In this document: in pieces, positions 1 to 9,415 of the stretch
Layout: each line of letters begins with the position of its first letter
Position numbering within the stretch: position 1 is the first letter of the stretch
Assembly: GCA_022791475.1 (NCBI GenBank)
Contig: JAAVZD010000013.1
Span: 3,840 to 67,839, forward strand
Origin: Clostridia bacterium
GTDB lineage: Bacteria > Bacillota_A > Clostridia > TANB77 > CAG-508
Length of the DNA stretch: 64,000 nt
Direction: 5' to 3'
Notes under the pieces: generated by a model
What the model was told of the DNA's origin: nothing
Databases searched by the model: none
Seen by the model: only the letters and a program-made list of their open reading frames with translations
Made by a program: the position numbers and the translations under genes

Positions 1-117
1 TCTTTCTCCTTTTTCTATATGAGTTAAGTGACCAATATTTATTTTAGTTTTTTTAGCAAGTTCAACTTTTGTCATTTTTTTATCAGTACGTATTTTAGAA
101 ATCATACTACCTAACAT
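1..117 (-). CDS. XRE-family helix-turn-helix protein, N-terminal part (runs off the window)
   Basis: The first 39 codons are visible on the minus strand, starting ATG at 117 behind a GAGGT ribosome site near 123-128. The peptide MLGSMISKIRTDKKMTKVEL, followed by a second helix ending HIEKGER, has the spacing of a Cro/CI (XRE) helix-turn-helix. A DNA-binding regulator role follows from the family. The C-terminus, and so any further domain, lies outside the window. Confidence 0.75.
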   Translation of the reverse strand, partial: MLGSMISKIRTDKKMTKVELAKKTKINIGHLTHIEKGER

Positions 118-277
118 TTTTATTTACCTCTTTCGTCATAATCTAAAAAAATTATACAAGAAAAAACAAAAATTGTCTATAAGTAAAACAATAAAATTTT
201 AAAAATAGTAATATTGTAAAAAAGTTTAGTATATGTTAATATTAAAATAGATATAAAATATTTAAAAATATAAAAAA

Positions 278-368
278 CGTAGGGGCACTGTTTGTGGGAA
301 TACTAATTAGGGGAGACGCCACTGTGACTGAAATATAATTAATAGTGAAGAATGAAGAGTGAAGAGTA
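278..368. repeat. Dispersed repeat remnant (GTAGGGGC type) followed by GTGAA-rich repeat
   Basis: The stretch GTAGGGGCACTG at 279-290 matches the left end of the repeat family seen better preserved at 12581 and 28189. It is followed at 335-368 by short near-repeats of AGTGAAGAATGAA. The same pairing of a GTAGGGG or GTAGAGG element with a GTGAATAGTGAA tract recurs at 11586-11664. This copy looks degraded. A short hairpin (AAAACTC/GAGTTTT, about 370-386) sits just before the next gene's ribosome site. Confidence 0.5.
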
Positions 369-398
369 CAAAACTCAGGGAGTTTTGGAGGAGGAAAG

Positions 399-1979
399 AT
401 GCGAAATAGAAGAAACAAAAGAAATATACAAAAAACTAATAATAAAATAATAATATTAACTTTTAGTATAGTATTTGCAATAGTTATTTTCATTTCAGTT
501 ATTTTCTCACTAATTAATATGGGAAACGATAAAACAATTCATGGTATAAAAATAGAAGGAATAGATGTATCAAATTTAAATAAAGAACAATTAACTGAAA
601 AATTAAATGAATGGTACAATGAAATAGCTACTAACAGTATTAATTTATATTATCAAGATTTAGAAGAAACAATTAATGTAGAAGAAATAGAAATAAGCCA
701 TAATATAGATAAAGTAGTAGAAAAAGCCTTAAAAATAGGAAGAAGCGGAAATATTATAAAAGATAATTATGACATATTATTCACATTATTATTTCAAAAG
801 AAAATAGAAGTAGATATAAATTATAATGAAGAAAAATTAGATAAAAAAATAGAAGAAATAAGTAAAAAGCTACCAGGAACATTAATAGAAAATAGCTACT
901 ATATTGAAGGTGAAGAACTAATAATAAAAAAAGGACAAGATGGAATAGTAGCTAAAAAAGAAGAAACAAAAGAACTAATAAAAAAAGCAGTAAAATCTAC
1001 AGAAAAAAATATAACAATACCTGTAAAACAAGCAACAGTGGGAAAAATAGATATTGACAAAATACATAATGAAATATTTAAAGAACCAAAAGATGCATAT
1101 ATAGAAACAAATAAAACAAAGGTATATGCACATGTAAACGGAATAGATTTTGCAATATCGGTTGATGAAATAAATAAAATATTACAAGAAGAAAAAGAAG
1201 AATATATAATACCATTAAAAATAACAATTCCAAATGTAACTATTGAAGCAATAGCAGAACAAGCTTTTCCAAATAAATTAGCGGAATTTACTACAAGATA
1301 TGATATAACAAATAAAAACAGAAGTACAAACTTAGAGCTTTCTTCGCAAAAAGTTAATGGAACAATAGTATTACCAGGAGAAACCTTTTCATACAACAAA
1401 ATAGTTGGAGCAAGAACTATTTCGGCAGGATATAAAGAAGCAGCAATATATTCAGGAGGAAAAGTAGTTCAAGGAATAGGTGGAGGAATTTGCCAATTAT
1501 CTTCAACTTTATATAATGCAGTATTATATGCAAATTTAGAAATAACAAGTAGAACAAATCATAGATTTCTAACTTCATATGTTCAAGCAGGAAGAGATGC
1601 AACAGTTTCATGGGGGACAATAGACTTCTGCTTTAAAAATACAAGAAATTACCCAATAAAAATTGTAAGTAATGTAGCAAATGGAATTGTAAGAGTAACT
1701 ATACATGGAATACAAGAAGAAAATGAATATGAAGTTGAATTACAAACAAAAACATTAGAAACTATTCCATATAAAACAAATTATATAAATGATAATACTT
1801 TAGAAGAAGGAGTAGAAATAATAGAACAAAATGGTTCAAATGGAGTAAAAAGTGAAACTTACAAAATATTAAAACGAAATGGAGCAGTAATAAGCAAAAG
1901 TTTATTATCTTCAGATACATATAGTAGTTTAGAAAAAGTAATAAGAAGAGGAACCAAAAAAGTGCAGATACAGAATTAA
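399..1979 (+). CDS. VanW family cell-envelope protein
   Basis: This 526-residue protein is probably anchored by one N-terminal membrane segment (about residues 20-42), with the rest outside the cell. Residues about 60-285 resemble the repeat that precedes VanW domains (putative peptidoglycan binding). Residues about 300-435 carry the VanW core, including LPGETFSYN and GGGICQLSSTLYNA. The C-terminal 70 residues look like a G5-type tail. VanW proteins are associated with peptidoglycan, but their activity is not established. The ATG at 399 follows GGAGGAGG closely. The gene stands alone and ends at a hairpin terminator. Confidence 0.85.
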   Translation: MRNRRNKRNIQKTNNKIIILTFSIVFAIVIFISVIFSLINMGNDKTIHGIKIEGIDVSNLNKEQLTEKLNEWYNEIATNSINLYYQDLEETINVEEIEISHNIDKVVEKALKIGRSGNIIKDNYDILFTLLFQKKIEVDINYNEEKLDKKIEEISKKLPGTLIENSYYIEGEELIIKKGQDGIVAKKEETKELIKKAVKSTEKNITIPVKQATVGKIDIDKIHNEIFKEPKDAYIETNKTKVYAHVNGIDFAISVDEINKILQEEKEEYIIPLKITIPNVTIEAIAEQAFPNKLAEFTTRYDITNKNRSTNLELSSQKVNGTIVLPGETFSYNKIVGARTISAGYKEAAIYSGGKVVQGIGGGICQLSSTLYNAVLYANLEITSRTNHRFLTSYVQAGRDATVSWGTIDFCFKNTRNYPIKIVSNVANGIVRVTIHGIQEENEYEVELQTKTLETIPYKTNYINDNTLEEGVEIIEQNGSNGVKSETYKILKRNGAVISKSLLSSDTYSSLEKVIRRGTKKVQIQN

Positions 1980-1986
1980 TATAAAT

Positions 1987-2017
1987 AAAAAAAACTTTCA
2001 TAATTGAAAGTTTTTTT
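1987..2017 (+). terminator. Rho-independent terminator after the VanW gene
   Basis: AAAACTTTCA pairs with TGAAAGTTTT around a TAAT loop, followed by a T run. It abuts the 3' end of the minus-strand tRNA-Lys and may act in both directions. Confidence 0.8.
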
Positions 2018-2092
2018 GGTGCACCACCGGGGGGTCGAACCCCGGACCTTCTGATTAAGAGTCAGCTGCTCTACCAACTGAGCTAGTGGTGC
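2017..2092 (-). tRNA. tRNA-Lys (CUU anticodon)
   Basis: The reverse complement folds as a cloverleaf: acceptor GCACCAC/GTGGTGC, D arm GCTC/GAGC, anticodon loop CTCTTAA, T arm CGGGG/CCCCG and encoded CCA at 2017-2019. The anticodon CUU reads the Lys codon AAG. The outermost anticodon-stem pair looks mismatched (G-A). Confidence 0.93.
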
Positions 2093-2275
2093 ATATATTT
2101 CATAACAATGCTATTATAATACGATTAAAACTATTTGTCAATTAATTTGAACATATATTTTGTTACATTATAATTTTAATTTAAATCTTAATAAAATAAT
2201 AAGAAACAAATATTGACAACAAATAAAAATAGTAATAAACTTTAACTATAAAATAAACAAAGGAAGTGAAAAAAT

Positions 2276-2821
2276 ATGCAATATTTAAAAGATTTATTAA
2301 AAAAATCAGGCTGGATGTCAATTGCTGAATCACTAGTATTTGCTATTCTTGGAATAATATTAATATGGCAGAAAGATGCAATTATGTCTATGATAGCGTA
2401 TATTTTAGGAGCTGTATTTATTCTATTAGGAATAATAAAAGTAGTAAACTATGTACAAACAAAAAGCAAAAGTGACTTATATAATTATGAACTAGTTTAT
2501 GGAATAATGGCAGTAATAATAGGAATAGTAATAATGGTATATAGTAGTACAATAAGCAAAATATTTGGAATAATAATTGGTATGTGGATTGTATATAGTA
2601 GTGTTGTAAGAGCAAGCTCAGCACTAAAATTAAAACAAATAAAATCTAATATATGGATATATAGTTTAGTAATAGCAATTATTATGCTTATATGTGGACT
2701 AGTTGTAATATTTAATACAGGAGCTATTCCAGCCACAATAGGAGCAATAATGATAACATATGCTGTGCTAGATATAATTGAAAATGTTATATTTATAAAT
2801 AATGTAAAAAAATTAGGATAA
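2276..2821 (+). CDS. DUF308/HdeD-like membrane protein
   Basis: This 181-residue, very hydrophobic protein has about six predicted membrane segments in two similar halves. Each half contains G-x-ILLGIIK or IIGMWIVYSS type helices, the pattern of the DUF308 (HdeD) family. HdeD is linked to acid resistance in enterobacteria, but the clostridial relatives have no defined role. The ATG at 2276 follows GGAAGTG. It is a single-gene unit, closed by a perfect 17-bp terminator stem. Confidence 0.75.
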   Translation: MQYLKDLLKKSGWMSIAESLVFAILGIILIWQKDAIMSMIAYILGAVFILLGIIKVVNYVQTKSKSDLYNYELVYGIMAVIIGIVIMVYSSTISKIFGIIIGMWIVYSSVVRASSALKLKQIKSNIWIYSLVIAIIMLICGLVVIFNTGAIPATIGAIMITYAVLDIIENVIFINNVKKLG

Positions 2822-2824
2822 AAT

Positions 2825-2865
2825 ACATAATAAAAAATCACTTTTATAGTGATTTTTTATTATGT
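2825..2865 (+). terminator. Terminator with perfect 17-bp stem
   Basis: ACATAATAAAAAATCAC at 2825 pairs completely with GTGATTTTTTATTATGT ending at 2865, with a 7-nt loop. It ends the DUF308 gene. Confidence 0.85.
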
Positions 2866-2932
2866 AAAACTATACAAATTTTCAAAAATATGTTATAATA
2901 CTAATATTGGAAAAAATAAAGGGGTGATAACT

Positions 2933-3892
2933 ATGTTAAAAATGTATAAAACAGATGTAGAAACAAATAAAACAGAAGAAACAAAAAGATTCGAAAAGGG
3001 AAATTGGATAAACATGGTTGCCCCGACTGAAGAAGAAATAAAAAAAGTATGCAAAAAATTAAAAATAGATGAAGCCTTTATACGTTATTCACTTGACTAC
3101 GAAGAAAAAGCCAGAATTGACTATGAAGAAGATGATGGCACAACATTATTCATTATAGATGTACCAGTTATAGAAAAAGAAGACAAAGAAGAAGTATATT
3201 CAACAATGCCTTTAGGAATGATAGTAGTAAGAGATGACTATTTTATAACAGTTTCATTAAAACAAAATAGAGTAATAACAGAACTTGAAAAAAGTAAAAC
3301 AAAAAATACAACAATAACATACAAAAAAAGTAGAATGATATTACAAGTATTTTATAAAAACGCAGAACTATATTTAAAATATCTAAAAAAGATTAACAAA
3401 GAAACAGAAATTGCAGAAAGTGTACTAAAAAATTCACAAAAAAATAAAGAACTATTAAAGATGCTTTCATTAGAAAAAAGTTTAGTGTATTTTACAACAT
3501 CACTAAAGTCGAATGAAGTAGTAATGGAAAAAACATTAAGAGGAAAAATAATAAAATTATATGAAGAAGATGAAGACATACTAGAAGATGCAATTATAGA
3601 AAACAAACAAGCTATAGAAATGGCAAAAATATATAATGACATTTTAAGTGGAACAATGGATGCATATGCATCTATAATTTCAAATAACCTAAATGGAGTA
3701 ATGAAATTCTTAACATCAATAACAATAATACTTGCAATACCAACAATGATAGCAAGTTATTGGGGAATGAATGTAAAAGTACCAATGCAAAACATGGATA
3801 GTCCATGGCCATTTTTCTCTGTTGTAATTCTATCTATCATTTTAGGAGTAATTGCAATGATATGGCTTAAAAAGAAAGATATGCTAGACTAA
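2933..3892 (+). CDS. corA: CorA-family divalent cation (Mg2+/Co2+) transporter
   Basis: This 319-residue protein has the CorA layout: a long soluble N-terminal region, a charged helical stalk (about residues 130-250) and two C-terminal membrane helices. The signature GMN sits in YWGMNVK near residue 277, at the end of the first helix. CorA forms a pentameric channel that takes up Mg2+. I chose the ATG at 2933 because GGGGTGAT lies just upstream. An earlier in-frame start at 2849 would fall inside the preceding terminator. The length is normal for the family. Confidence 0.9.
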   Translation: MLKMYKTDVETNKTEETKRFEKGNWINMVAPTEEEIKKVCKKLKIDEAFIRYSLDYEEKARIDYEEDDGTTLFIIDVPVIEKEDKEEVYSTMPLGMIVVRDDYFITVSLKQNRVITELEKSKTKNTTITYKKSRMILQVFYKNAELYLKYLKKINKETEIAESVLKNSQKNKELLKMLSLEKSLVYFTTSLKSNEVVMEKTLRGKIIKLYEEDEDILEDAIIENKQAIEMAKIYNDILSGTMDAYASIISNNLNGVMKFLTSITIILAIPTMIASYWGMNVKVPMQNMDSPWPFFSVVILSIILGVIAMIWLKKKDMLD

Positions 3893-3922
3893 AAAGGACC
3901 ACACGAAAGGGATGGTCCTTTT
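3892..3922 (+). terminator. Terminator after corA
   Basis: AAAAGGACCA pairs with TGGTCCTTTT across an 11-nt loop, directly after the stop codon. Confidence 0.8.
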
Positions 3923-4095
3923 CGTTGCAAATTTGGAACGCATAGGAAATAGCTTAAAAAGTAAAGAAATATCAAAAATTAAAATTTCAAATAATTTGCT
4001 AATTTTCCAATAAAAACAAAATAAATTATTAATAGAATAGCAAAAAAATGTATATACTAAGATTAAAAATAATTTAAATGGAAGGAGAGAAAAAC

Positions 4096-4287
4096 ATGAA
4101 AGTTATAGATACAATAGCTCTTATATTAATAATTATAGGTGCTATAAACTGGGGATTAGTAGGAATATTTAATTTTAATTTAGTAGAAGCAATATTTGGA
4201 GGACTATCTATTATAACTAGAATTATTTATATTTTAGTAGGAATTTCTGGATTATGGGGAATAAAGTTAATATTTGATAGACATTAA
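4096..4287 (+). CDS. DUF378 family small membrane protein
   Basis: This 63-residue protein has two hydrophobic helices, with the INWGLVGIFNFNLVEAIFG motif typical of DUF378 (B. subtilis YuzA-like). Its function is unknown. GGAAGGAGAG precedes the ATG at 4096 at good spacing. An in-frame ATG at 4078 overlaps that ribosome site and is less likely. Confidence 0.85.
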   Translation: MKVIDTIALILIIIGAINWGLVGIFNFNLVEAIFGGLSIITRIIYILVGISGLWGIKLIFDRH

Positions 4288-4290
4288 AAT

Positions 4291-4326
4291 AAAAAGATTT
4301 AGGATTTTAAAATCCTAAATCTTTTT
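4291..4326 (+). terminator. Terminator after the DUF378 gene
   Basis: AAAAAGATTTAGGATT pairs with AATCCTAAATCTTTTT around a TTAA loop. Confidence 0.85.
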
Positions 4327-4418
4327 ATATACTTATAATAAACATAAGGCAATAAAACCCTTGAAAAAAATAGTAATATCATATATAATAAGTAAGAAAA
4401 ATTCCCAAAAGTGACAGA

Positions 4419-4449
4419 TTTCCCATTTGGAAACGTCCCCAATGGGAAA
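4419..4449 (+). promoter_or_regulatory. Leader hairpin upstream of the ABC-F gene
   Basis: TTTCCCATT pairs perfectly with AATGGGAAA around a 13-nt loop, ending a few bases before the GAGGAGGA ribosome site. There is no T run, so it is not a simple terminator. A role in translation control is only inferred. Confidence 0.35.
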
Positions 4450-4466
4450 AACGAGGAGGAAGAAAG

Positions 4467-6047
4467 ATGTTAAATGCAGTTGGAGTTACAGTGCGTTTTG
4501 GTAAAAGAACATTATTTGAAGATGTAAATATAAAATTTAATAAAGGTTGTTGCTATGGAATAATTGGAGCAAATGGAGCTGGAAAATCTACTTTTTTAAA
4601 AATATTATCAGGTGAATTAGAGCCAAGTAAAGGTGAAGTTACAAAGGAAAAAGGTGAAAGACTTTCTGTTTTAAAACAAGACCACTTTGCTTTTGAAGAA
4701 TATACAGTAATGGATACTGTTATAATGGGAAATGAAGAACTATATAAAATAATGAAAGAAAAAGATGCTATATATGCAAAACCAGATTTTAATGAAGAAG
4801 ATGGAATGAAAGCAGCAAAATTAGAAGAACGTTTTGCAGAACTAGATGGATGGAATGCAGAAAGTGACGCAGCTCAACTTTTAAATGATTTGGGAATAGA
4901 AACTCAGAATCATTATAAATTAATGAGTGAAATGGAAGCAAAAGAAAAAGTAAAAGTACTTCTAGCACAAGCATTATTTGGAAATCCAGATATATTATTA
5001 CTAGATGAGCCTACAAACGACTTAGACTTAAAAAGTATAAACTGGTTAGAAGAATTCTTAATAAACTTTGAAAATACTGTAATAGTAGTATCACACGATA
5101 GATATTTTCTAAACAAAGTATGTACACATATAGCAGATGTAGACTTTGGGCAAATAAAAGTATTCCCAGGAAACTATGATTTCTGGTATGAATCAAGTCA
5201 ACTTCTATTAAAGCAAATGAAAGAACAAAATAAGAAGAAAGAAGAAAAAATAAAAGAATTACAAGCTTTCATAGCAAGATTTAGTGCAAATGCTTCAAAA
5301 TCAAAGCAAGCAACATCAAGAAAAAAATCATTAGAAAAAATAGAGTTAGATGAAATAAAACCATCAAATAGGAGATATCCATACATAGACTTCAAACCAG
5401 ATAGAGAGCCAGGAAAAGAAATATTAAAAGTAAAAAATATATCAAAAACAATAAATGGAGAAAAATTATTAGATAATGTATCGTTTGTAGTAAAAGAAGG
5501 CGACAAAATAGCATTTATGGCAGATAATGAAAATGCAAAAACTGTATTATTTCAAATAATAGCAGGGGAACTAGAGCCAGATGAAGGTGTAGTCGAATGG
5601 GGAACAACAATCACAAATACATATTTTCCTAAGGATAATAACTATTTATTTGAAGAAGACATGTCAATAACAGATTGGTTACGTCAGTATTCAAAAGATC
5701 CAGACGAGACATATGTAAGAAGCTTTTTAGGAAGAATGTTATTCTCAGGTGAAGAAGCATTAAAATATGTAAAAGTACTATCAGGAGGAGAAAAAGTAAG
5801 ATGTGTACTTTCAAAAATGATGCTATCAGGAGCAAATTTACTAATAATGGATGAACCAACAAACCACTTAGATATGGAAAGTATAACAGCATTAAACGAA
5901 GGAATGAAAAAATTCATTGGCAATATCATATTTACATCACACGACCACCAACTAACACAAACAGTAGCAAATAGAATAATAGATATTAAGTTAGATAAAG
6001 TAGTAGATAGAGAAGTAACTTATAATGAATATTTAGGAATAGAGTAA
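4467..6047 (+). CDS. ABC-F ATPase, YkpA/YbiT type
   Basis: This soluble protein of 526 residues has two ATP-binding domains and no membrane segments. NBD1 has Walker A GANGAGKS (about 34-41) and Walker B LLLDEPTND (about 174-182), but its signature is degenerate (MSEMEAKEK). NBD2 has LSGGEK (about 437) and MDEPTNHLD, but its Walker A is replaced by ADNENAKT. The linker residues FSANASKSKQATSRKKSLEK match the YkpA subgroup as I recall it, where similar degeneracy is normal. ABC-F proteins act on the ribosome. Antibiotic resistance should not be assumed for this subgroup. Confidence 0.88.
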   Translation: MLNAVGVTVRFGKRTLFEDVNIKFNKGCCYGIIGANGAGKSTFLKILSGELEPSKGEVTKEKGERLSVLKQDHFAFEEYTVMDTVIMGNEELYKIMKEKDAIYAKPDFNEEDGMKAAKLEERFAELDGWNAESDAAQLLNDLGIETQNHYKLMSEMEAKEKVKVLLAQALFGNPDILLLDEPTNDLDLKSINWLEEFLINFENTVIVVSHDRYFLNKVCTHIADVDFGQIKVFPGNYDFWYESSQLLLKQMKEQNKKKEEKIKELQAFIARFSANASKSKQATSRKKSLEKIELDEIKPSNRRYPYIDFKPDREPGKEILKVKNISKTINGEKLLDNVSFVVKEGDKIAFMADNENAKTVLFQIIAGELEPDEGVVEWGTTITNTYFPKDNNYLFEEDMSITDWLRQYSKDPDETYVRSFLGRMLFSGEEALKYVKVLSGGEKVRCVLSKMMLSGANLLIMDEPTNHLDMESITALNEGMKKFIGNIIFTSHDHQLTQTVANRIIDIKLDKVVDREVTYNEYLGIE

Positions 6048-6130
6048 TTTAGTAAAGAAAAAATCAGTATAGATGAAATAATTATTGAAGGATGAGATTT
6101 TCCATTTTTAAAACACAAATAAAAAGAAGA

Positions 6131-6160
6131 GAAACAGTAGAAATGAACCTACTGTTTTTC
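6131..6160 (+). terminator. Terminator downstream of the ABC-F gene
   Basis: AAACAGTAG pairs with CTACTGTTT around AAATGAAC, followed by T residues. Confidence 0.75.
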
Positions 6161-6188
6161 TTGACTTTTATAATTTATTTGTGATAGT
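6161..6188 (+). promoter_or_regulatory. Probable sigma-A type promoter for the 6222 gene
   Basis: TTGACT at 6161-6166 and GATAGT at 6183-6188, 16 bp apart, preceded by TGTG. It lies between a terminator and the ribosome site AGGAGG of the gene at 6222. Confidence 0.4.
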
Positions 6189-6221
6189 ATGAAGTAAGTA
6201 AAAAAATAGGAGGACAAATAT

Positions 6222-7017
6222 ATGTCATTTAAAGAAGATATTGAAGTAAAAAATTATTTTATGGGAAATTACTCTAAACAAGAGGTACTAAATACTTTTA
6301 ATTTCATACTAAAAAGAATTGAAAGAATAGGAGAAATAGAAGGAAATTTAGAAAATACTAAAATAACACGGAATTGATGGAGATATTATTACAGTAGAAG
6401 TTAAAACAAAAAATAGTAATAATGTACATATATACAGATTAAGCTTACAATTCGATAAAATGGAAAATAATGAGCTTACAAGAGAAGCAAAAATAAAATC
6501 AGTACAAAGAGTTGGAAAAGCTATTGAACTTAAAGAAAAGGCAACAGATGAAGAAAAAGAAGAATACTATGAAGGTGTAGCTGACTACTGGGTAGAAAGA
6601 GAAGAAGGACAAAAAAGAATAAGGGATATACAAGAATTAAATAAATTAATGAGTAATTATACAAAAGAAGATTTATTACAAATAGCAGATACAATGATAG
6701 AAACAAGTAGTAAAACAGAAGAATTAATAGGTGAAATACAAGATAGAAAAATAACAAAAATAGAAGGAAATCAAGTAACAGTTACTATAAAAACAAAGGA
6801 TAATAAAGAAATAATAAGAATATACAATATGGATCTAGATTTTGATAAAATGACAAATTTAACATATGGTAAAGGAGCAAGAATAGCATCACCAATAAGA
6901 GTAGGTTCGGCAGTAGAAGTAAAAAATATAGAAGGAAATGATCAAAGAGAAGAATACTTTGATAAAATTGCAGACTTCTGGGATAAAAGTGAAAAACAAA
7001 GTAATCAAGAAAAATAA
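6222..7017 (+). CDS. Unknown protein with a duplicated domain; needs a +1 shift at CGG (6369-6371)
   Basis: Translation from the ATG at 6222 (after AGGAGG) runs 49 codons to an in-frame CGG and stops two codons later at TGA 6375. Skipping the C gives GGA ATT GAT and continues open to 7017, for a 264-residue product. The +1 frame has a TAA at 6364, so the switch must occur within about 10 bases, and CGG is in that interval. The product contains two copies of one unit. KITGIDGDIITVEVKTK with YRLSLQFDKM is repeated as KITKIEGNQVTVTIKTK with YNMDLDFDKM, and each copy ends EYYEGVADYW or EYFDKIADFW. No known family was recognised. A plain reading would start at the ATG at 6460 and lose the first unit. 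Confidence 0.6.
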
Positions 7018-7095
7018 AATAAAGAGAAAGGGTGTCCCATCCATGTTGTTTTAACTTAGGAAAGGGGCATTCATACTATATACGGAGGAAATAAA

Positions 7096-9252
7096 ATGAA
7101 TATTACAAAAATAATAGCAGAAGAATTACAAGTAAAAGAAAGTCAAGTAGAGGCTACAGTTAAGCTTATTGACGATGGAAATACTATTCCATTTATTGCA
7201 CGTTATAGAAAAGAGGCTACTGGTGGTCTTTCTGATGAGCAACTTCGTGATTTAGGAGATAGATTAAACTATTTAAGAAATTTGGAAACAAGGAAACAAG
7301 AAGTAGTAAATTCAATAGAGAGTCAAGGAAAACTTACAGATGAAATAGTAGTGGCTTTAGAACTAGCTAAAACTTTAGCAGAAGTTGAAGATATATATAG
7401 ACCATATAAACAAAAGAAAAGAACAAGAGCAACAATGGCTAAGGAAAAAGGTTTAGAGCCTTTAGCAGAAATTATAATAAAACAAGAAGATAAGAGAAAT
7501 ATAGAAGAAATAGCAAAAGAATTCACAAATAGTGAAAAAGGTGTGGAAAATATAGAAGACGCAATAGCTGGTGCAAAAGATATTATTGCTGAAAATATTT
7601 CAGATAATGCAGAATATAGAAAACAAATAAAAAGATTAATTCATAGAGAAGGATTAATTGAAACAAAAGCTTCTAAAGAAGATGAAAAATCTAATTATGA
7701 AATGTATTATGAATTTAGTGAAAAGGTAAATAGAATTCCAAGTCATAGAATTTTAGCTATAAATAGAGGAGAAAAAGAAGAATTTCTTAAAGTTAAAATA
7801 GAAAAACAAGAAGAAAAAATTCTTGAAATAATAGAAAAAGATATTATAAAAAATAAACAATATGAAGAAGTATTAAAAGACACAATTTTAGATAGTTGGA
7901 AACGTTTAATAGAGCCTTCAATTGATAGAGAAATTAGAAGTGACCTAACTGAAAAAGCAGAAGAACAAGCAATAAAAGTTTTTGGACAAAATGCAAAACA
8001 ATTACTATTGGGTGCACCTTTAAAAGGTTTAACAGTAATAGGTTTTGACCCTGCATATAGAACAGGTTGTAAAATAGCAGTCATCGATGAAACTGGGAAA
8101 CTTTTAGACACAACAACAATATACCCAACAGAACCACAAAATGACGTAGAAGGAGCTAAAAAAGTATTAATAGGCTTAATTGCAAAATATGATGTAGATA
8201 TGTTTGCAATAGGAAATGGAACAGCATCACGTGAATCTGAAATATTTGTTGCAGATGTTATAAAAGAAGTAAAAGAAAAGTATGGAGAAGAAGTACATTA
8301 TGCTATAGTATCAGAAGCGGGAGCTAGTGTATATTCAGCATCAAAGCTTGCAACAGAAGAATATCCAGACATAAACGTTTCATTAAGAGGAGCAATATCA
8401 ATAGCAAGAAGACTTCAAGACCCACTAGCAGAACTTGTAAAAATAGAACCAAAAGCAATAGGAGTAGGGCAATATCAACATGATGTAGACCAAAAGAAAC
8501 TAGGAGAAAGCTTAACTGGAGTAGTAGAAGATGCCGTAAACAAAGTAGGTGTAGATGTAAACACAGCAACCCCATCACTACTTTCATATGTTGCAGGAGT
8601 TAATAAAACAATAGCAAACAATATAGTAAAATATAGAGACGAAAACGGAAAAATAAAAGAAAGAAAAGAACTATTAAAAGTTCCAAAACTAGGGAAAGTA
8701 GCATTTGAACAATGTGCAGGTTTTATAAGAGTACCAGAAGGTAAGAACCCGCTAGAAATAACTGGAGTTCACCCAGAAAGTTACGAAACAGCAGAAAAAC
8801 TATTAGAACTAATAGGATATAACAAAAAAGATTTGAAAAATAAAGAAAAATTAAAAGAAATAAAAGAAAAATTAGCATACGTAAAAATAGAAAAAACAGC
8901 AAAAGAACTAGAAGTAGGAGAAATGACATTAAAAGATATAATAGAAGAACTTTCAAAACCAGGAAGAGACCCACGTGAAGAAATGCCAAAACCAGTACTA
9001 CGTAGTGACGTGCTAAAATTTGAAGACCTACGAGAAGGTCAAATACTAACAGGAACAGTAAGAAATGTAATAGACTTTGGAGCATTTGTAGATATAGGCG
9101 TAAAACATGATGGACTAGTACATATTTCTGAAATGAGTGAAAAGTTTGTAAAAAATCCTTCAGAAATAGTGTCAGTAGGAGATATAGTAAAAGTAAAAGT
9201 AATTGCAATAGACATGGAAAGACAAAAAGTTAAATTAAGTATGAAAATTTAA
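7096..9252 (+). CDS. tex: Tex-type RNA-binding transcription accessory protein
   Basis: This 718-residue protein has the Tex order of domains: an N-terminal helical region (1-190), a YqgF/RuvC-like fold around VIGFDPAYRTGCKIAVID (about 314-331), helix-hairpin-helix segments (about 490-560) and a C-terminal S1 domain (about 645-716) starting EGQILTGTVRNVIDFGAFVD. Tex proteins bind nucleic acid and affect transcription and ribosome-linked processes. The ATG at 7096 follows CGGAGGAAAT. It is followed by a strong terminator. Confidence 0.93.
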   Translation: MNITKIIAEELQVKESQVEATVKLIDDGNTIPFIARYRKEATGGLSDEQLRDLGDRLNYLRNLETRKQEVVNSIESQGKLTDEIVVALELAKTLAEVEDIYRPYKQKKRTRATMAKEKGLEPLAEIIIKQEDKRNIEEIAKEFTNSEKGVENIEDAIAGAKDIIAENISDNAEYRKQIKRLIHREGLIETKASKEDEKSNYEMYYEFSEKVNRIPSHRILAINRGEKEEFLKVKIEKQEEKILEIIEKDIIKNKQYEEVLKDTILDSWKRLIEPSIDREIRSDLTEKAEEQAIKVFGQNAKQLLLGAPLKGLTVIGFDPAYRTGCKIAVIDETGKLLDTTTIYPTEPQNDVEGAKKVLIGLIAKYDVDMFAIGNGTASRESEIFVADVIKEVKEKYGEEVHYAIVSEAGASVYSASKLATEEYPDINVSLRGAISIARRLQDPLAELVKIEPKAIGVGQYQHDVDQKKLGESLTGVVEDAVNKVGVDVNTATPSLLSYVAGVNKTIANNIVKYRDENGKIKERKELLKVPKLGKVAFEQCAGFIRVPEGKNPLEITGVHPESYETAEKLLELIGYNKKDLKNKEKLKEIKEKLAYVKIEKTAKELEVGEMTLKDIIEELSKPGRDPREEMPKPVLRSDVLKFEDLREGQILTGTVRNVIDFGAFVDIGVKHDGLVHISEMSEKFVKNPSEIVSVGDIVKVKVIAIDMERQKVKLSMKI

Positions 9253-9254
9253 AA

Positions 9255-9294
9255 TAAAAAAACGTAGATATCTAAAAAATATCTATGTTTTTTT
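9255..9294 (+). terminator. Terminator after tex
   Basis: An A-rich arm with ACGTAGATAT pairs with ATATCTATGT (one G-T), then runs into seven T residues. Confidence 0.8.
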
Positions 9295-9335
9295 ATAGTC
9301 ATGTATATAAATATTATGTAAAATTTTAAAAATAG

Positions 9336-9364
9336 TTGAAATATTAACAAATATATGGTAATAT
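9336..9364 (+). promoter_or_regulatory. Possible promoter of the 9416 gene
   Basis: TTGAAA at 9336-9341, 17-bp spacer, TAATAT at 9359-9364, about 50 bp before the start codon. This is a position-based guess in very AT-rich DNA. Confidence 0.4.
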
Positions 9365-9415
9365 ACATAAGTAACTAAGTAACTTAAAATCTAACTATAA
9401 TTAGGAGGGTTTATA

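Noticed and set aside
899..1399. 166-codon minus-strand frame opposite the VanW gene
   Set aside because: Shadow of a conserved plus-strand domain; no ribosome site.
4467..6047. ABC-F as an antibiotic-resistance gene
   Set aside because: It matches the YkpA/YbiT subgroup, whose degenerate motifs are normal. There is no basis to call resistance.
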